From: Deltaproteobacteria bacterium
GTDB lineage: Bacteria > Myxococcota_A > Polyangia > Haliangiales > Haliangiaceae
Reading direction: 5' to 3'
Length of the DNA: 34,963 nt
NCBI GenBank assembly: GCA_019237945.1
Contig: JAFAOG010000300.1
Span: forward strand, 1-34,963
The notes beneath the pieces were generated by a model. That model was given only the letters and a program-made list of their open reading frames with translations, searched no databases and was not told the DNA's origin. The number at the start of each line of letters is the position of its first letter. Position 1 is the stretch's first letter. The translations under genes and the position numbers were made by a program. Positions 8,626-17,212 of this stretch are shown piece after piece.

Positions 8626-10139
8626 CCGCCCGGACGATTCCGCCCGCGCCGCTGAATGCGCAAGACGAGCGAGCCACGCATCTCCCGACGAACCCGCCCG
8701 GTCCGCACGCGCGCACGCGCCGCATCATCACGGTGCCGCCGCGCCCGCCTTGCCGAGCCGACGAGCCGGCCGCGCGCGGCCCGCGCACGCTACCGCTGCT
8801 CGGCGCCGATGACCTCGCGTGGGTCGGCGAGCTGACGGACGCGGTGGTCGGCCTCGCGGGCCAGCCGTGGCGCATCGCGCTCGACATGATCGAGAGTGGC
8901 GAATGGCGCGCGCCGCCGCGCGAGAGCTCATCGGACGAGCCGTCGTCGGGCGCGCCGCAGCCGTCGCCGCGCGACATCTCGCCTCGGCTGCTCGTCGCCG
9001 CGACCTCCGCGCTACGCCGTCTGCTCGTCGGCCGTCCCCACGAGGCGGACCTCGCGCGCAAGGCGCGCTCGCTGCTGCTCGGCCCACCCGCGCTCGACGA
9101 TGCCACGCGCGCGACGCGGGTCGATTCGGTCGCCGCGCTCCTCGCGATCCCGCCGGCGAGGCTGGAGCGCGTCCTGTGGTCAGACGTGCCGCGCGAGCGG
9201 CCGATCGAGCTGCTGCGCGGGCGCCCGACGGCGACCGAGGTCGCCGCAGTCGCGAACGTCAGCCTGCTGCAGCGCGCGCTCGCCCGTGCGCGTGCGGTCG
9301 AGCTCGTGATCCGCGGGGACGCCAGCCCGATCCTGCGCGGCGCGGCCGCGCGCGGGCTGATCGTGACCGCCTCGGAGCGCGATGCCGACGGCCCCGGCGC
9401 GACCCCTCACGACGTCGCCGCACCCGCCGGCCGTACGCGCGACCTACGCGACGCGCCCGACGCGCCCGACGCGCCCGACGCGCCCGCCGGCAGTACGCAC
9501 GACGTGCAACTGCGCGAGACCGTGCTCGACATCGTCGGTCCGCTCGCGCTCTGCCACGGCACCGCGGTCTACGGCCGCGCACTCGGCACGCTCGTGCCGC
9601 TGCTCGCGAGCTGCGACAGCTTCGCGCTGACGATCCGCGCCGAGGCGCGCGGCAACGCGTACGAGCTGCGGGTCGACGCGCCCGCGCTGCTGCCGGCGAG
9701 CGCACGGCGCCCGTGGGCCCTGGTCGAACGCCTCGCCGCCGACCTCGAGTCTCTCGCCGAGGAGCTCGAGCTCCGCGGTGGCCCACCGGTTCGAGTGCGG
9801 CGCGCGCCACCCGCGCTCGCGGAGCGCGCGACCAGACCCGGCGTTGGCGCGACCACATCGACGGACGCGCGCCGCGGCGTGCTCGCGTGTCCCGACCTCG
9901 GCATCCAGATCGGCGACCGCATGGTCTGGGTCGAGGTCGTCGGGTTCTGGACGCCCGAGTACCTCGCGCGCAAGCTCGCGCGCTATCGCGCGGTCGGCGC
10001 GGCGGAGGTCGTCCTGTGCGTCGACATGACGCGCGCGTGCGACGACGACGATCCGCCGCCCGGCGCATGCGTGATGCGCTACGAGCGACGGATGCACGCC
10101 GAACCACTGCTCCAGCTGCTCGGCGTCGTCATGGCCTGA
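8622..10139 (+). CDS. Bax1-type nuclease (DUF790), partner of XPB
   Basis: The protein has 505 residues. Residues 55-260 resemble the N-terminal and central part of Bax1, ending in the helix pair FDUF790-like SLLQRALARARAVELVI (214-230). Residues 415-470 hold a PD-(D/E)xK-type nuclease core: CPDLGIQIGDRMVWVEVVGF, then WTPEYLARKLARYR. The putative catalytic residues are D425, E438 and K451. The wording EVVGFWTPEYL..KL is the diagnostic DUF790 signature. Archaeal Bax1 binds XPB and cuts 3' of bubbles; the overlapping XPB gene supports the same complex here. Unusual: residues 1-55 are a basic Pro-rich extension, and 250-295 are low complexity with (DAP)n. It is longer than most family members I know. 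Confidence 0.88.
   Translation: MTARTIPPAPLNAQDERATHLPTNPPGPHARTRRIITVPPRPPCRADEPAARGPRTLPLLGADDLAWVGELTDAVVGLAGQPWRIALDMIESGEWRAPPRESSSDEPSSGAPQPSPRDISPRLLVAATSALRRLLVGRPHEADLARKARSLLLGPPALDDATRATRVDSVAALLAIPPARLERVLWSDVPRERPIELLRGRPTATEVAAVANVSLLQRALARARAVELVIRGDASPILRGAAARGLIVTASERDADGPGATPHDVAAPAGRTRDLRDAPDAPDAPDAPAGSTHDVQLRETVLDIVGPLALCHGTAVYGRALGTLVPLLASCDSFALTIRAEARGNAYELRVDAPALLPASARRPWALVERLAADLESLAEELELRGGPPVRVRRAPPALAERATRPGVGATTSTDARRGVLACPDLGIQIGDRMVWVEVVGFWTPEYLARKLARYRAVGAAEVVLCVDMTRACDDDDPPPGACVMRYERRMHAEPLLQLLGVVMA
9450..9485 (+). repeat. Four tandem copies of a 9-bp unit in the Bax1-like gene
   Basis: GACGCGCCC is repeated four times and encodes Asp-Ala-Pro four times. It lies in the linker between the central and nuclease domains. 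Copy number could vary without frame loss. Confidence 0.85.
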
Positions 10140-10165
10140 GCGTCACGACGCTCGTCGCGAGGCGG

Positions 10166-10471
10166 TTACAGCTTCTTGCTGACCGTGTCGTGCGTCGAGC
10201 CGTCGATGAAGAACGGCGCCGCCTTCGCGATCAGCTTGTGGTAGTCGGGGTCGCCCAGCGTCTGACCGAGCGCCTTCTCGACGGCGCCGAGGTCGGCGAA
10301 GTCGATCGACCACCGGATCACGCCGCTCTTGCCGAACGCGTCGAACCACACCGACACCGGCGGCAGGCTGTACTTCTTCTCGACGAAGCCGGCGGCTTCC
10401 TTCGCCCACGAGATGGCTTCCGGAAAGTGCCCCTGGCTGATCTGTGCACTCCGCGTCCAACGAACACTCAT
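10166..10471 (-). CDS. Small protein of dimeric alpha/beta-barrel (ferredoxin-like) type, unknown function
   Basis: The protein has 101 residues. The pattern beta-strand (MSVRWTRSA), helix (AISWAKEAAGFVEKKY), strands (VSVWFDAFG, GVIRWSIDFAD), helix (AVEKALGQTLGDPDYHKLIAKAAPF) resembles stress-responsive/NIPSNAP-like dimeric alpha/beta-barrel proteins. A strong Shine-Dalgarno (GGGAGG) lies about 7 nt before the ATG. The ATG overlaps the stop of the HUH-protein gene upstream (ATGA). I infer the fold by eye only; no enzymatic residues are evident. It converges with the Bax1-like gene, 26 bp between stops. Confidence 0.65.
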   Translation of the reverse strand: MSVRWTRSAQISQGHFPEAISWAKEAAGFVEKKYSLPPVSVWFDAFGKSGVIRWSIDFADLGAVEKALGQTLGDPDYHKLIAKAAPFFIDGSTHDTVSKKL

Positions 10472-11349
10472 GTTCTTCCCTCCCTTTCACCGACCGACGC
10501 CGTGCCGGTCGCTCGACGATCGCTGTAGCGCCGCCGCGCTGCGCGCTCAAGCGGGAGTGGCGAGAGACCGAGCGCACGCAATGCGTCTGATGCTGCTGTC
10601 CCACGCTGCCTGTCTGTTCGTTTGCCCGGGACTTCGTGCGGATCGATGAGACCGTACATCCGCCAGCCAACGGTCAACAGCCAGCTCGCCGCGCGGCGAA
10701 CGGGTAGCGGCTCGTACGTCGGCGGCCAGCTCTCGCGAATCGGCCGCGCCCAGCCATCGAAGCTCGGCGCGCTCGAGAACGGATCGATCGCGAAGCCGCG
10801 CAGCTCGGGCACCCGGTCTTCGTTGTGGCGACGCCAGTTGTTGAGCACGTAGCTCCACGCATGCCGCGCCTGCCGACGGTTCGTGATGACCTCTTCGTTG
10901 TAGCGGTCCGTGAACACGCAACCCCGTCGACGGTCCTTGAAGGAAAGCCCGCGCCACTTCGAGTACACCGCGTTGAGGCGTTTCGCCGCCGAGATCTGGA
11001 ACGCCTGCATGCCACGCGCAAGCGCGAGCTTGTCGTGTGCCTCGACGAGCAGATGCACGTGCGACTGTTCGATACTGATGCCGACGATCCGGAAGTTCGC
11101 GCGGCGGTACACGCAGACCATTGCCTGACGCAGCGCCCGGTACGTATCGAGCGTGCGCAGGACGTGCAGCACCTGAACAACGCGGAGGGTGACGTGCACC
11201 GGCGTTGACTTCGTGACCTTCGGCCGCGCGCGGTGTGGCTCGCTCGCACGATAGCGCCCAGGCGTGATCCGCCGGCCGGCACGCGCACGCTTGCCGCCAC
11301 GCTGCTTGAACAGCGACTGCTGGATGTGGCGCTTGCGCGGCCTCGCCAT
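10468..11349 (-). CDS. REP-associated (Y1/HUH) transposase-like protein, catalytic Tyr not evident
   Basis: The protein has 293 residues; the ATG at 11349 gives the typical basic start MARPRKRH. The HUH signature is ISIEQSHVHLLVEA (91-104; H97 and H99). It is followed by MQAFQISAAKRLN, GCVFTDRYNEEVITN and AWSYVLNNWRRH (164-175), the usual block order of Y1_Tnp proteins. At the place where active enzymes have the nucleophilic Tyr (LxxxYxxxxN helix) I read Ala. This matches the single-copy, probably domesticated branch common in Myxococcota. The C-terminal ~25 residues are Arg-rich and extend to overlap the next gene by ATGA. It is not flanked by recognisable terminal repeats. Function unknown. 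Confidence 0.78.
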   Translation of the reverse strand: MARPRKRHIQQSLFKQRGGKRARAGRRITPGRYRASEPHRARPKVTKSTPVHVTLRVVQVLHVLRTLDTYRALRQAMVCVYRRANFRIVGISIEQSHVHLLVEAHDKLALARGMQAFQISAAKRLNAVYSKWRGLSFKDRRRGCVFTDRYNEEVITNRRQARHAWSYVLNNWRRHNEDRVPELRGFAIDPFSSAPSFDGWARPIRESWPPTYEPLPVRRAASWLLTVGWRMYGLIDPHEVPGKRTDRQRGTAASDALRALGLSPLPLERAARRRYSDRRATGTASVGEREGRT

Positions 11350-11354
11350 AGGGG

Positions 11355-12201
11355 CATGGTGCGCTCGTCTCAACACATCGTCAAGTATGAATGCGCCGAT
11401 ATTTTTAGTTCGAGGGGCGTCTGCCCGCCGAGCGCGCCGGGCGGGCGGTTGTGGTTGTCGTAGTTCTCCCACTCGCGCACTTCTTGTTCGCCAGGTGGAT
11501 GTCGTCGCTGATGCCGCCCTTGTCGAGCAGGCGATAGAGCTCGTCGTTGTCGATGCGATGCGAGCGCTCGACCTTGCCGTCGAGGCGCGGCGTGCGCGGG
11601 CGAATGCGCACGTGGCGGATATCGAGCTTCTCGAGGTGCCAGTGGAAGTGCGATCCGAACTCGGACCCGTTGTCTGTTTGCACAACCTGGACGCGAAACG
11701 GTAGGCGGCGGATGACCTCGTTCGCGAAGTCTACCGACGAGGTCTGGTTGCAGGCGTCGTAAATCTTCAGGACGCGGATCCGGGTGCAGTCGTCGATGGC
11801 GGTGAACTGATACAGCCGCTTCCTCGTCCCCGGGATGCGCTCGAGGAACTTCACGTCCATCTGCAACCGATGGCCGGGCTGCGGCTTCTCGTAGCGCTGC
11901 CAGCGCTTGCCGTGAGGCTTGTGCTTCTGGTTGGTCGGCAGTTAGGTAGTCGCGAATTCTGCCGGCGCCGAAGTGGTAGTTCTGGCGCAGGTACAGAACC
12001 TTCGAGACCACCGTGCGGGGCGTCGTTCCGAAGAAGCGACACGTGGCAGCAACGTTATCGATGCGCTTCGCATGCTCCAGGAACTTGGACCTGAACGCGA
12101 CCAGTCGAAGCTGTTCACCCTTGGTCATCGGCGGGCTCTATTTTTCCCCGAAGCACGCCTCCGGGACCTGTTACCCGTCTCCCCAGATTTCACACACCAT
12201 G
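11355..12201 (-). mobile_element. Decayed DDE insertion sequence (IS481/IS3-like)
   Basis: This is the approximate extent of an insertion-sequence remnant containing the broken transposase 11370-12128. CATGGTGCG at 11355-11363 and the inverted CATGGTGTG at 12193-12201 match in 8 of 9 positions and could be eroded terminal repeats. No target-site duplication was found. Ends are uncertain; the left one runs close to the HUH-protein start. Confidence 0.5.
11370..12128 (-). pseudogene. Transposase pseudogene, DDE type (IS481-like), deleted and frameshifted
   Basis: Three reading-frame pieces on the minus strand make one transposase. The N-terminal piece (12128 to about 11945) holds a helix-turn-helix (NVAATCRFFGTTPRTVV) and ends at YHFGAGRIRDYL. 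Sequence then jumps to LPTNQKHKPHGKRW in another frame, so about 25-30 residues that normally link these blocks are missing. The core piece (about 11940-11485) has DVKFLERIPGT, AIDDCTRIRVLK and VQTDNGSEFGSHF with DDE residues, and HRIDNDELYRLL. Near 11485 a 1-nt shift moves to VREWENYDNHNRPPGALGGQTPLEL, the typical C-terminus, ending at 11370. It is not functional as it stands. Confidence 0.85.
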
Positions 12202-12546
12202 ATCGGAGCGCCGCACGGCATCGGCGCTCGAGTGAGCGTTCTGTAGAGCGCGAGGCGGCGCTGTGGACTTTGAGGGCCCCGCGCGGGCGCATCGGGGCTC
12301 GTGGCGCGCCCCCAACAGGGTCACACAGCGCCTGACCCTCGAGCGAGCGCTCCGTTTCGGAGATCTAAACGAGCAAGAGAGCGAAGAACGCCGGGGCGAG
12401 CCGGCGGAAGAGCCGAACGTGCGCGAAGAGCCGCCGCCAGCGCGGCTGGCGCTCGGTGCGTCTGACGGGACGTCGCGGCTCTCGCGTGAGGGGCAACCAC
12501 AGCCGGCCGCACTGCATCTGCGGCAAGCGGCAGGTGCGCCGCCGGG
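12202..12546. other. Gap without a recognisable gene
   Basis: These 345 bases lie between the insertion-sequence remnant and exbD. Open frames exist on both strands, but their products are Arg/Ala/Pro-rich with no domain, start signal or codon pattern. I see no RNA gene, terminator or clear promoter here. Confidence 0.5.
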
Positions 12547-13021
<475 letters not shown>

Positions 13022-13044
<23 letters not shown>

Positions 13045-13735
13045 CGCCGTCGCCTTTGATTCGGGGTTTGGAGGAGGGCTCGTCGTCGGCCGTGCGCTTG
13101 CCTCGCGAGGGTTGCGAGTCGGAGGGCGGGTCGAGGAGGAGCTCGAGGAACTCGTCGGTGAGGAGCTTCATCTCCGTCGCGATTCGGTTCGCGCGCTGCG
13201 AGAAGAAGTTGAAGAAGACGACCGACATCACGGCGACCAGGATGCCGACCGCCGTGACGATCAGGGCTTCGGAGATCGGGCCGGAGACCTGGGCGAACTT
13301 GACCTCGTCCTCGCCGTGGAACTGGCCCATCGCCTTCATGATGCCGACGACGGTTCCGAACAGACCGACGAACGGGGCGGTGGCGCCGACCGTGCCGAGG
13401 ACCCACATGCGGGCGCGCAGGTCCTGGTTGACGCGGAGGCGCTCGCGGTGGACCGCGGTGACGACGTGCTCGGGCTTGGAGCGGTTGAGGCGTTCGTAGC
13501 CGACGAGGAAGACGTCGGCGATCGGCGAGGGGGAGCGCTCGCACGCGGAGCGGCCTTCTTCGAGGGCGCCTCGCGAGAGGCAGCGGGTGACGGTGTCGCC
13601 CAGGGCGCGCGCGCGGGTGACGAAGGACCACTGGGCGATCGCGCGCTCGATGGCGACGGCCAGCGCGACGACCGAGAACCCGAGGATCGTCCAGAATGCG
13701 ACGGCTACTACGCTGAATTCCCAGAGCTGATCCAT
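13022..13735 (-). CDS. exbB: MotA/TolQ/ExbB-family proton channel protein
   Basis: The protein has 237 residues, with start ATG at 13735 preceded by GAGG 7 nt upstream. There are three membrane helices at about 10-32, 112-133 and 155-178. The family signature GTVGATAPFVGLFGTVVGIMKAM spans 114-136, and the third helix has ISEALIVTAVGILVAV. The cytoplasmic loop (40-105) is of the usual size. The C-terminal ~35 residues are charged and disordered and overlap the exbD start. With ExbD it forms the proton-driven inner-membrane motor. It could equally be called TolQ. The two-gene layout without TonB is common in Myxococcota. Confidence 0.92.
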
Positions 13736-13766
13736 GCAGTACCTCGGTCTGTGATAGCACGCCTCG

Positions 13767-16700
13767 CTAGGGCGCAAACGGGGCTCGGTAGCCCCCGCCA
13801 TCGAAGTCTACGAAAATCGGCGCCGTCACGGCTTCGGCCGAGATGCCATGTCCCGTGAGGGCCGTATCGATCGTCGCGCGGTCGCCCGTGAGGAGCGCGG
13901 GCATCGTCGTGTCAGAGATGGTGTCGCCCTTGGGCAAGATCGGGAAAATGCCGCGATCACCGCGGGCGCGGAAGACGAGCCAGGCATCTTTGCCGGTCGC
14001 GCCCGCGCGCGTCGTGATGTCGCTCGCGTCGAGCGTGACGGTGACCGTCGCTTCGTAGCGCTTGAAGCCGCCGCCGCCGGGGAGCGTCGCGAGGTTGACC
14101 GTCATCGCCTCGGCGGCGAGCGACGCCTTGGCGCACGGGTCGTTCGCGTTGAACGAGGCGATCGTGCGCGACGTCCAGCACTTGAGCGGGATCAGGGCGG
14201 AGTCGGCGTCCTTGCCCTTGATCGCGTCCGGAGTCGTGTTCGCGAAGACCTCGAGCGTATCGAATGGCGCCCAGTCGGCGGAGATGATCGTGACCGTGAG
14301 CGTGACCGGCGCGCCGACCGACGGGATCTGGCGACCGATCGCCGGCTGGGTGCCGGACGTTACGCTGATCATCGGGCCGTCGGTGACGACGATGTCGCGC
14401 GCGGCCCCGCCGGCCCCGGTCTGCGTGGCGACGACCGCATCGACGGCCGTGCCGTCGGCGAGCGCGGCGGCGTTGTCGGAGGCGACGCGGACGTACGTGC
14501 GCGGCATGCCGAGCGGGTCGGCGACGGTCGTGTGGGTGTCGCTGTCGCCGGCCGGCGTGACGTAGAAGCCGAGCGAGAGCATCGAGAGCCAGTCGCGCAT
14601 CGTGCGATCGAGCTTGGTGTTCTCGCGCAGGCCGTCGTTGTTGGTGTCGGCCATGTTGAAGCCGTTCCAGATCTCGAGGCCCGTGAACTGATCGCTCCAC
14701 AGCGAGGTCTCGGGGAGGCGCAGCCAGTCGTTGGGGACGTCGGCGTGCTCGTAGTCGCCGAAGATCATCCGGTTCGTGAAGTCGAACTGCACGTTCGCGC
14801 GATCGAAGGCCGCCTGGAACTCGGTGAAGCTCGAGTCGCGCGGGTGGTTGACCTGCACCATCTTGCCGCCGCGCGCTCGCATCGCGTCGAAGATCTCGCC
14901 GGGCACCATCGCGAGGCCGTCGGTCGCGCCGCGGCCCCAGTCGATCGCACCGTGATTCGCGGACGAGTTGTCGGGCTGCATCGGCCAGCTGTTGAAGTGG
15001 CCGTACGGGAACGGCGTGACCTCGATGCCGGGGATGACGCGCAGCAGGTTCTGAGCGCCGAGCTGCTCGACGATCGGCTGCAGGTCGCTGACGTAGTCGT
15101 GATCCGTGACGGCGAACATCTCGACGCCCGCCGAGATCGCGCTCTTGACGCGCTCGAGCGAGCCGATCGGCGAGTCCGGAGAGCCGACCTGGTGAACGTG
15201 CCAGTCGGTCGCGTAGTAGCCGTCGGTCGGCACGACGTGCTTGAGGTGAAAGCCGAGGCTGACATCGGTCGCGCCGCTGACCGCGGCCGAGTCCGCCGAC
15301 CACTCGGTGCCGCGCGACGCATAGACGCGATAGGTGCCGCCCGCCGGCAGATAGAGCGGAGCGTCGGTGCCATCGCCGAGGTTGACGGTCGTGCCGCGGA
15401 TCGCGTGCTCCTGCGTGACGACGCCGCCCTGGCGATCCGCGACCTCGAACAGCCGCGCATCGGGGAACGCCGGGTGGTTGCCGACGACAAGCAGCCGGCC
15501 CGGAATCGGCGCGCTCGTATCCGCGTCGAGGATCTGGAAGTCGACCTTGATCGGCGAAGGCACGTTGAGGTTCACGACAGCGGCCTGGTTGGCGGGCGCG
15601 ACCGACATCGCCTCGGAGCGCCCGACATTCTTGACCTCGGCGCGCAGCAGGAGGTTGCCCAGGTTCGTGGGCACCTGGCCGCCGAACGTGCCGTCGGCCT
15701 TGACGTCGAAGTAGCTGATCGCGTGGTCGTCGGCGATGCCGTCATTGTCCATGTCGACGGTCGCGTCGTCGAGCACGCCGTTGTGGTTGCCGTCGACGAA
15801 CACGCCGACGCGCGCATCGGTGGCCGGGCCGCCGCCGGTGTAGGCGACCGTGCCCGTGACCGTCGAGAGCGTCTCGCCGTTGCCGGTGCGCCACGCCGCG
15901 TCGATGTCGCTCGCGTCGTGACCGACGACGACGTCGTAGCGCTGCAGCACGCCCTTGCCGCGCTTGAGGTGCAGGAAGTACTTGTCCTTCTGCAGGATGT
16001 CAAGGAGCGCGTCGTTGCCGTCGAGGATGATCGAGACGCCGGCGATCAGCGCCTGCGTGTGCGTCGTCGGCGTGTCGTGGCGCGGGATGATGCCGTACGC
16101 GACGCCCGGGCCTTGATAGACGGTGTAGTCGCTCGGCTGCGGCTTGCTCAGCGTCGCGAGCGCGCCGATGTCGGCCTCCTGGAAGCCGAACGTGTTCGTC
16201 CACGCGTGGGTCTCGCCGCCGGTATCGGCGATCGTGCCCATCGGGCCGGCGATGTCGTCGGCGCCGGCGTTGAACAGCGAGTGATAGACCTGGAGCGTCG
16301 TCGAGTCGGGCTCGAGCACGTAGGTCGTCGCGCACTCGACGCCGTCGTCGATATCGGGATCGACATCCGCCGTGATCGGCAACAGCCCGATGCCCTTGAT
16401 GTTGATGAAGTCGTCGTTGCCGCTCTTGCCGGTCGCGCGAATGACGGCGACGCCGCCCTTGCTACCATCGCGCACGATCTCGATCTTGTCGGGCTCGCAC
16501 GTGCGGCCGAGCAGGTAGATCAGACCGAGCTCGCCGAAGTGGTCGTCGGTCACCTGGTGGCCGGCGCCGTCGATCAGCGCCGCGTCGACGAGGTTGCCGC
16601 CCTGCGGGATCACGCCGATCACGCGCGCCGGCGCCTGGATGATGAACGACGCCTTCGCGTTGCGCATGTAGAAGTCGCCGACGAGGCCGCTCTGCGCGGG

Positions 16701-16862
16701 ACCGGTCAGCAGCTGGCCCGCATCGGTGACCTGGCCGGCGAACGCGCCGGGTGCACCGCCGGTCGCGGGCGGCAGCTTGGGAAAGTAGTCCGAGAGGCCG
16801 GGGTCGCTTCCGCATCCGGCGAGGTAGAGCCCGGTGACCGCAACGTGACGAAGCCGAATCAT
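13767..16862 (-). CDS. CehA/McbA-like PHP-domain metallohydrolase lipoprotein
   Basis: This 1031-residue lipoprotein has lipobox LAGC (Cys17). The N-terminal half (to about 420) is beta-rich with no recognised domain. Two segments (about 355-440 and 450-540) look like Ig-like/carboxypeptidase-regulatory-like folds; one carries DGNHNGVLDDATVDMDNDG, which resembles Ca-binding dockerin-type loops. The PHP metallohydrolase domain (about 550-800) has the metal ligands TDWHVH, AVTDHDY, QVNHPRDSS and AGDSDTHT, the block order of CehA/McbA. That family contains carbaryl- and microcin-type hydrolases. A C-terminal beta domain follows. It is likely an outer-membrane or periplasmic hydrolase; substrate unknown. 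A TAGGAT box sits 6 nt before the ATG. Confidence 0.8.
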   Translation of the reverse strand: MIRLRHVAVTGLYLAGCGSDPGLSDYFPKLPPATGGAPGAFAGQVTDAGQLLTGPAQSGLVGDFYMRNAKASFIIQAPARVIGVIPQGGNLVDAALIDGAGHQVTDDHFGELGLIYLLGRTCEPDKIEIVRDGSKGGVAVIRATGKSGNDDFINIKGIGLLPITADVDPDIDDGVECATTYVLEPDSTTLQVYHSLFNAGADDIAGPMGTIADTGGETHAWTNTFGFQEADIGALATLSKPQPSDYTVYQGPGVAYGIIPRHDTPTTHTQALIAGVSIILDGNDALLDILQKDKYFLHLKRGKGVLQRYDVVVGHDASDIDAAWRTGNGETLSTVTGTVAYTGGGPATDARVGVFVDGNHNGVLDDATVDMDNDGIADDHAISYFDVKADGTFGGQVPTNLGNLLLRAEVKNVGRSEAMSVAPANQAAVVNLNVPSPIKVDFQILDADTSAPIPGRLLVVGNHPAFPDARLFEVADRQGGVVTQEHAIRGTTVNLGDGTDAPLYLPAGGTYRVYASRGTEWSADSAAVSGATDVSLGFHLKHVVPTDGYYATDWHVHQVGSPDSPIGSLERVKSAISAGVEMFAVTDHDYVSDLQPIVEQLGAQNLLRVIPGIEVTPFPYGHFNSWPMQPDNSSANHGAIDWGRGATDGLAMVPGEIFDAMRARGGKMVQVNHPRDSSFTEFQAAFDRANVQFDFTNRMIFGDYEHADVPNDWLRLPETSLWSDQFTGLEIWNGFNMADTNNDGLRENTKLDRTMRDWLSMLSLGFYVTPAGDSDTHTTVADPLGMPRTYVRVASDNAAALADGTAVDAVVATQTGAGGAARDIVVTDGPMISVTSGTQPAIGRQIPSVGAPVTLTVTIISADWAPFDTLEVFANTTPDAIKGKDADSALIPLKCWTSRTIASFNANDPCAKASLAAEAMTVNLATLPGGGGFKRYEATVTVTLDASDITTRAGATGKDAWLVFRARGDRGIFPILPKGDTISDTTMPALLTGDRATIDTALTGHGISAEAVTAPIFVDFDGGGYRAPFAP

Positions 16863-16868
16863 GGGCGC

Positions 16869-16874
16869 ATCCTA
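16869..16874 (-). promoter_or_regulatory. Candidate -10 box of the PHP-domain lipoprotein gene
   Basis: On the minus strand this reads TAGGAT with 6 nt to the ATG at 16862, giving a leaderless transcript. It is back to back with the yggX box. Confidence 0.4.
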
Positions 16875-16924
16875 AAGGAAATGGTCCGGCCACTGGTGGG
16901 GCAAATGCCACACACGAAGCGTGC

Positions 16925-16930
16925 TACAAG
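16925..16930 (+). promoter_or_regulatory. Candidate -10 box of yggX
   Basis: TACAAG lies 6 nt before the ATG at 16937. It matches TATAAT in four of six positions. No Shine-Dalgarno is present. Confidence 0.35.
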
Positions 16931-16936
16931 CCGCAC

Positions 16937-17212
16937 ATGAGCCGGATGGTCAAGTGCGCGAAGCTCGGAGAAGAGCTGCCGGGGTTGCCCTACAAGCCCT
17001 TCAACGACGCGCTCGGGCAGCGCATCTTCGAGACGATCTCGGCGAAGGCGTGGCAGGAGTGGATCGAGCACTCCAAGCGGATCGTCAACGAGTACCGGCT
17101 CGACCTGACGCAGAAGAAGGCGCACGACGTGCTCAAGGAGCAGTGCGAGGCGTTCCTGTTCGGTGACGGCGGCAGCGCTCCCGCCGAGTACGTGCCCGAG
17201 CACAAGCACTGA
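16937..17212 (+). CDS. yggX: YggX-like Fe(II)-trafficking / oxidative-damage protection protein
   Basis: The protein has 91 residues, the normal size of YggX. Conserved features: the N-terminal MVKCAKLGEELPGL with the single Cys, LGQRIFETISAKAWQEWIEHSKRIVNEYRLDL, and the C-terminal AHDVLKEQCEAFLFG. In enterobacteria this cytoplasmic protein protects Fe-S enzymes from oxidants and is linked to iron handling. The C-terminal extension SAPAEYVPEHKH is His-rich. The TGA stop overlaps a CTG that opens the next coding frame (CTGA), suggesting coupling with the PLP enzyme. Confidence 0.93.
   Translation: MSRMVKCAKLGEELPGLPYKPFNDALGQRIFETISAKAWQEWIEHSKRIVNEYRLDLTQKKAHDVLKEQCEAFLFGDGGSAPAEYVPEHKH

Noticed and set aside
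9450-9485. Short regular repeats as a CRISPR array
   Set aside because: Unit is 9 bp with no spacers and is in frame in a coding sequence; no cas genes are near.
13848-16940. Very long open frame antisense to the PHP lipoprotein gene
   Set aside because: It is the mirror of a real gene in high-GC codon use; its product is Arg/Asp/Val-rich without domain, and the minus-strand product has lipobox and metal motifs.
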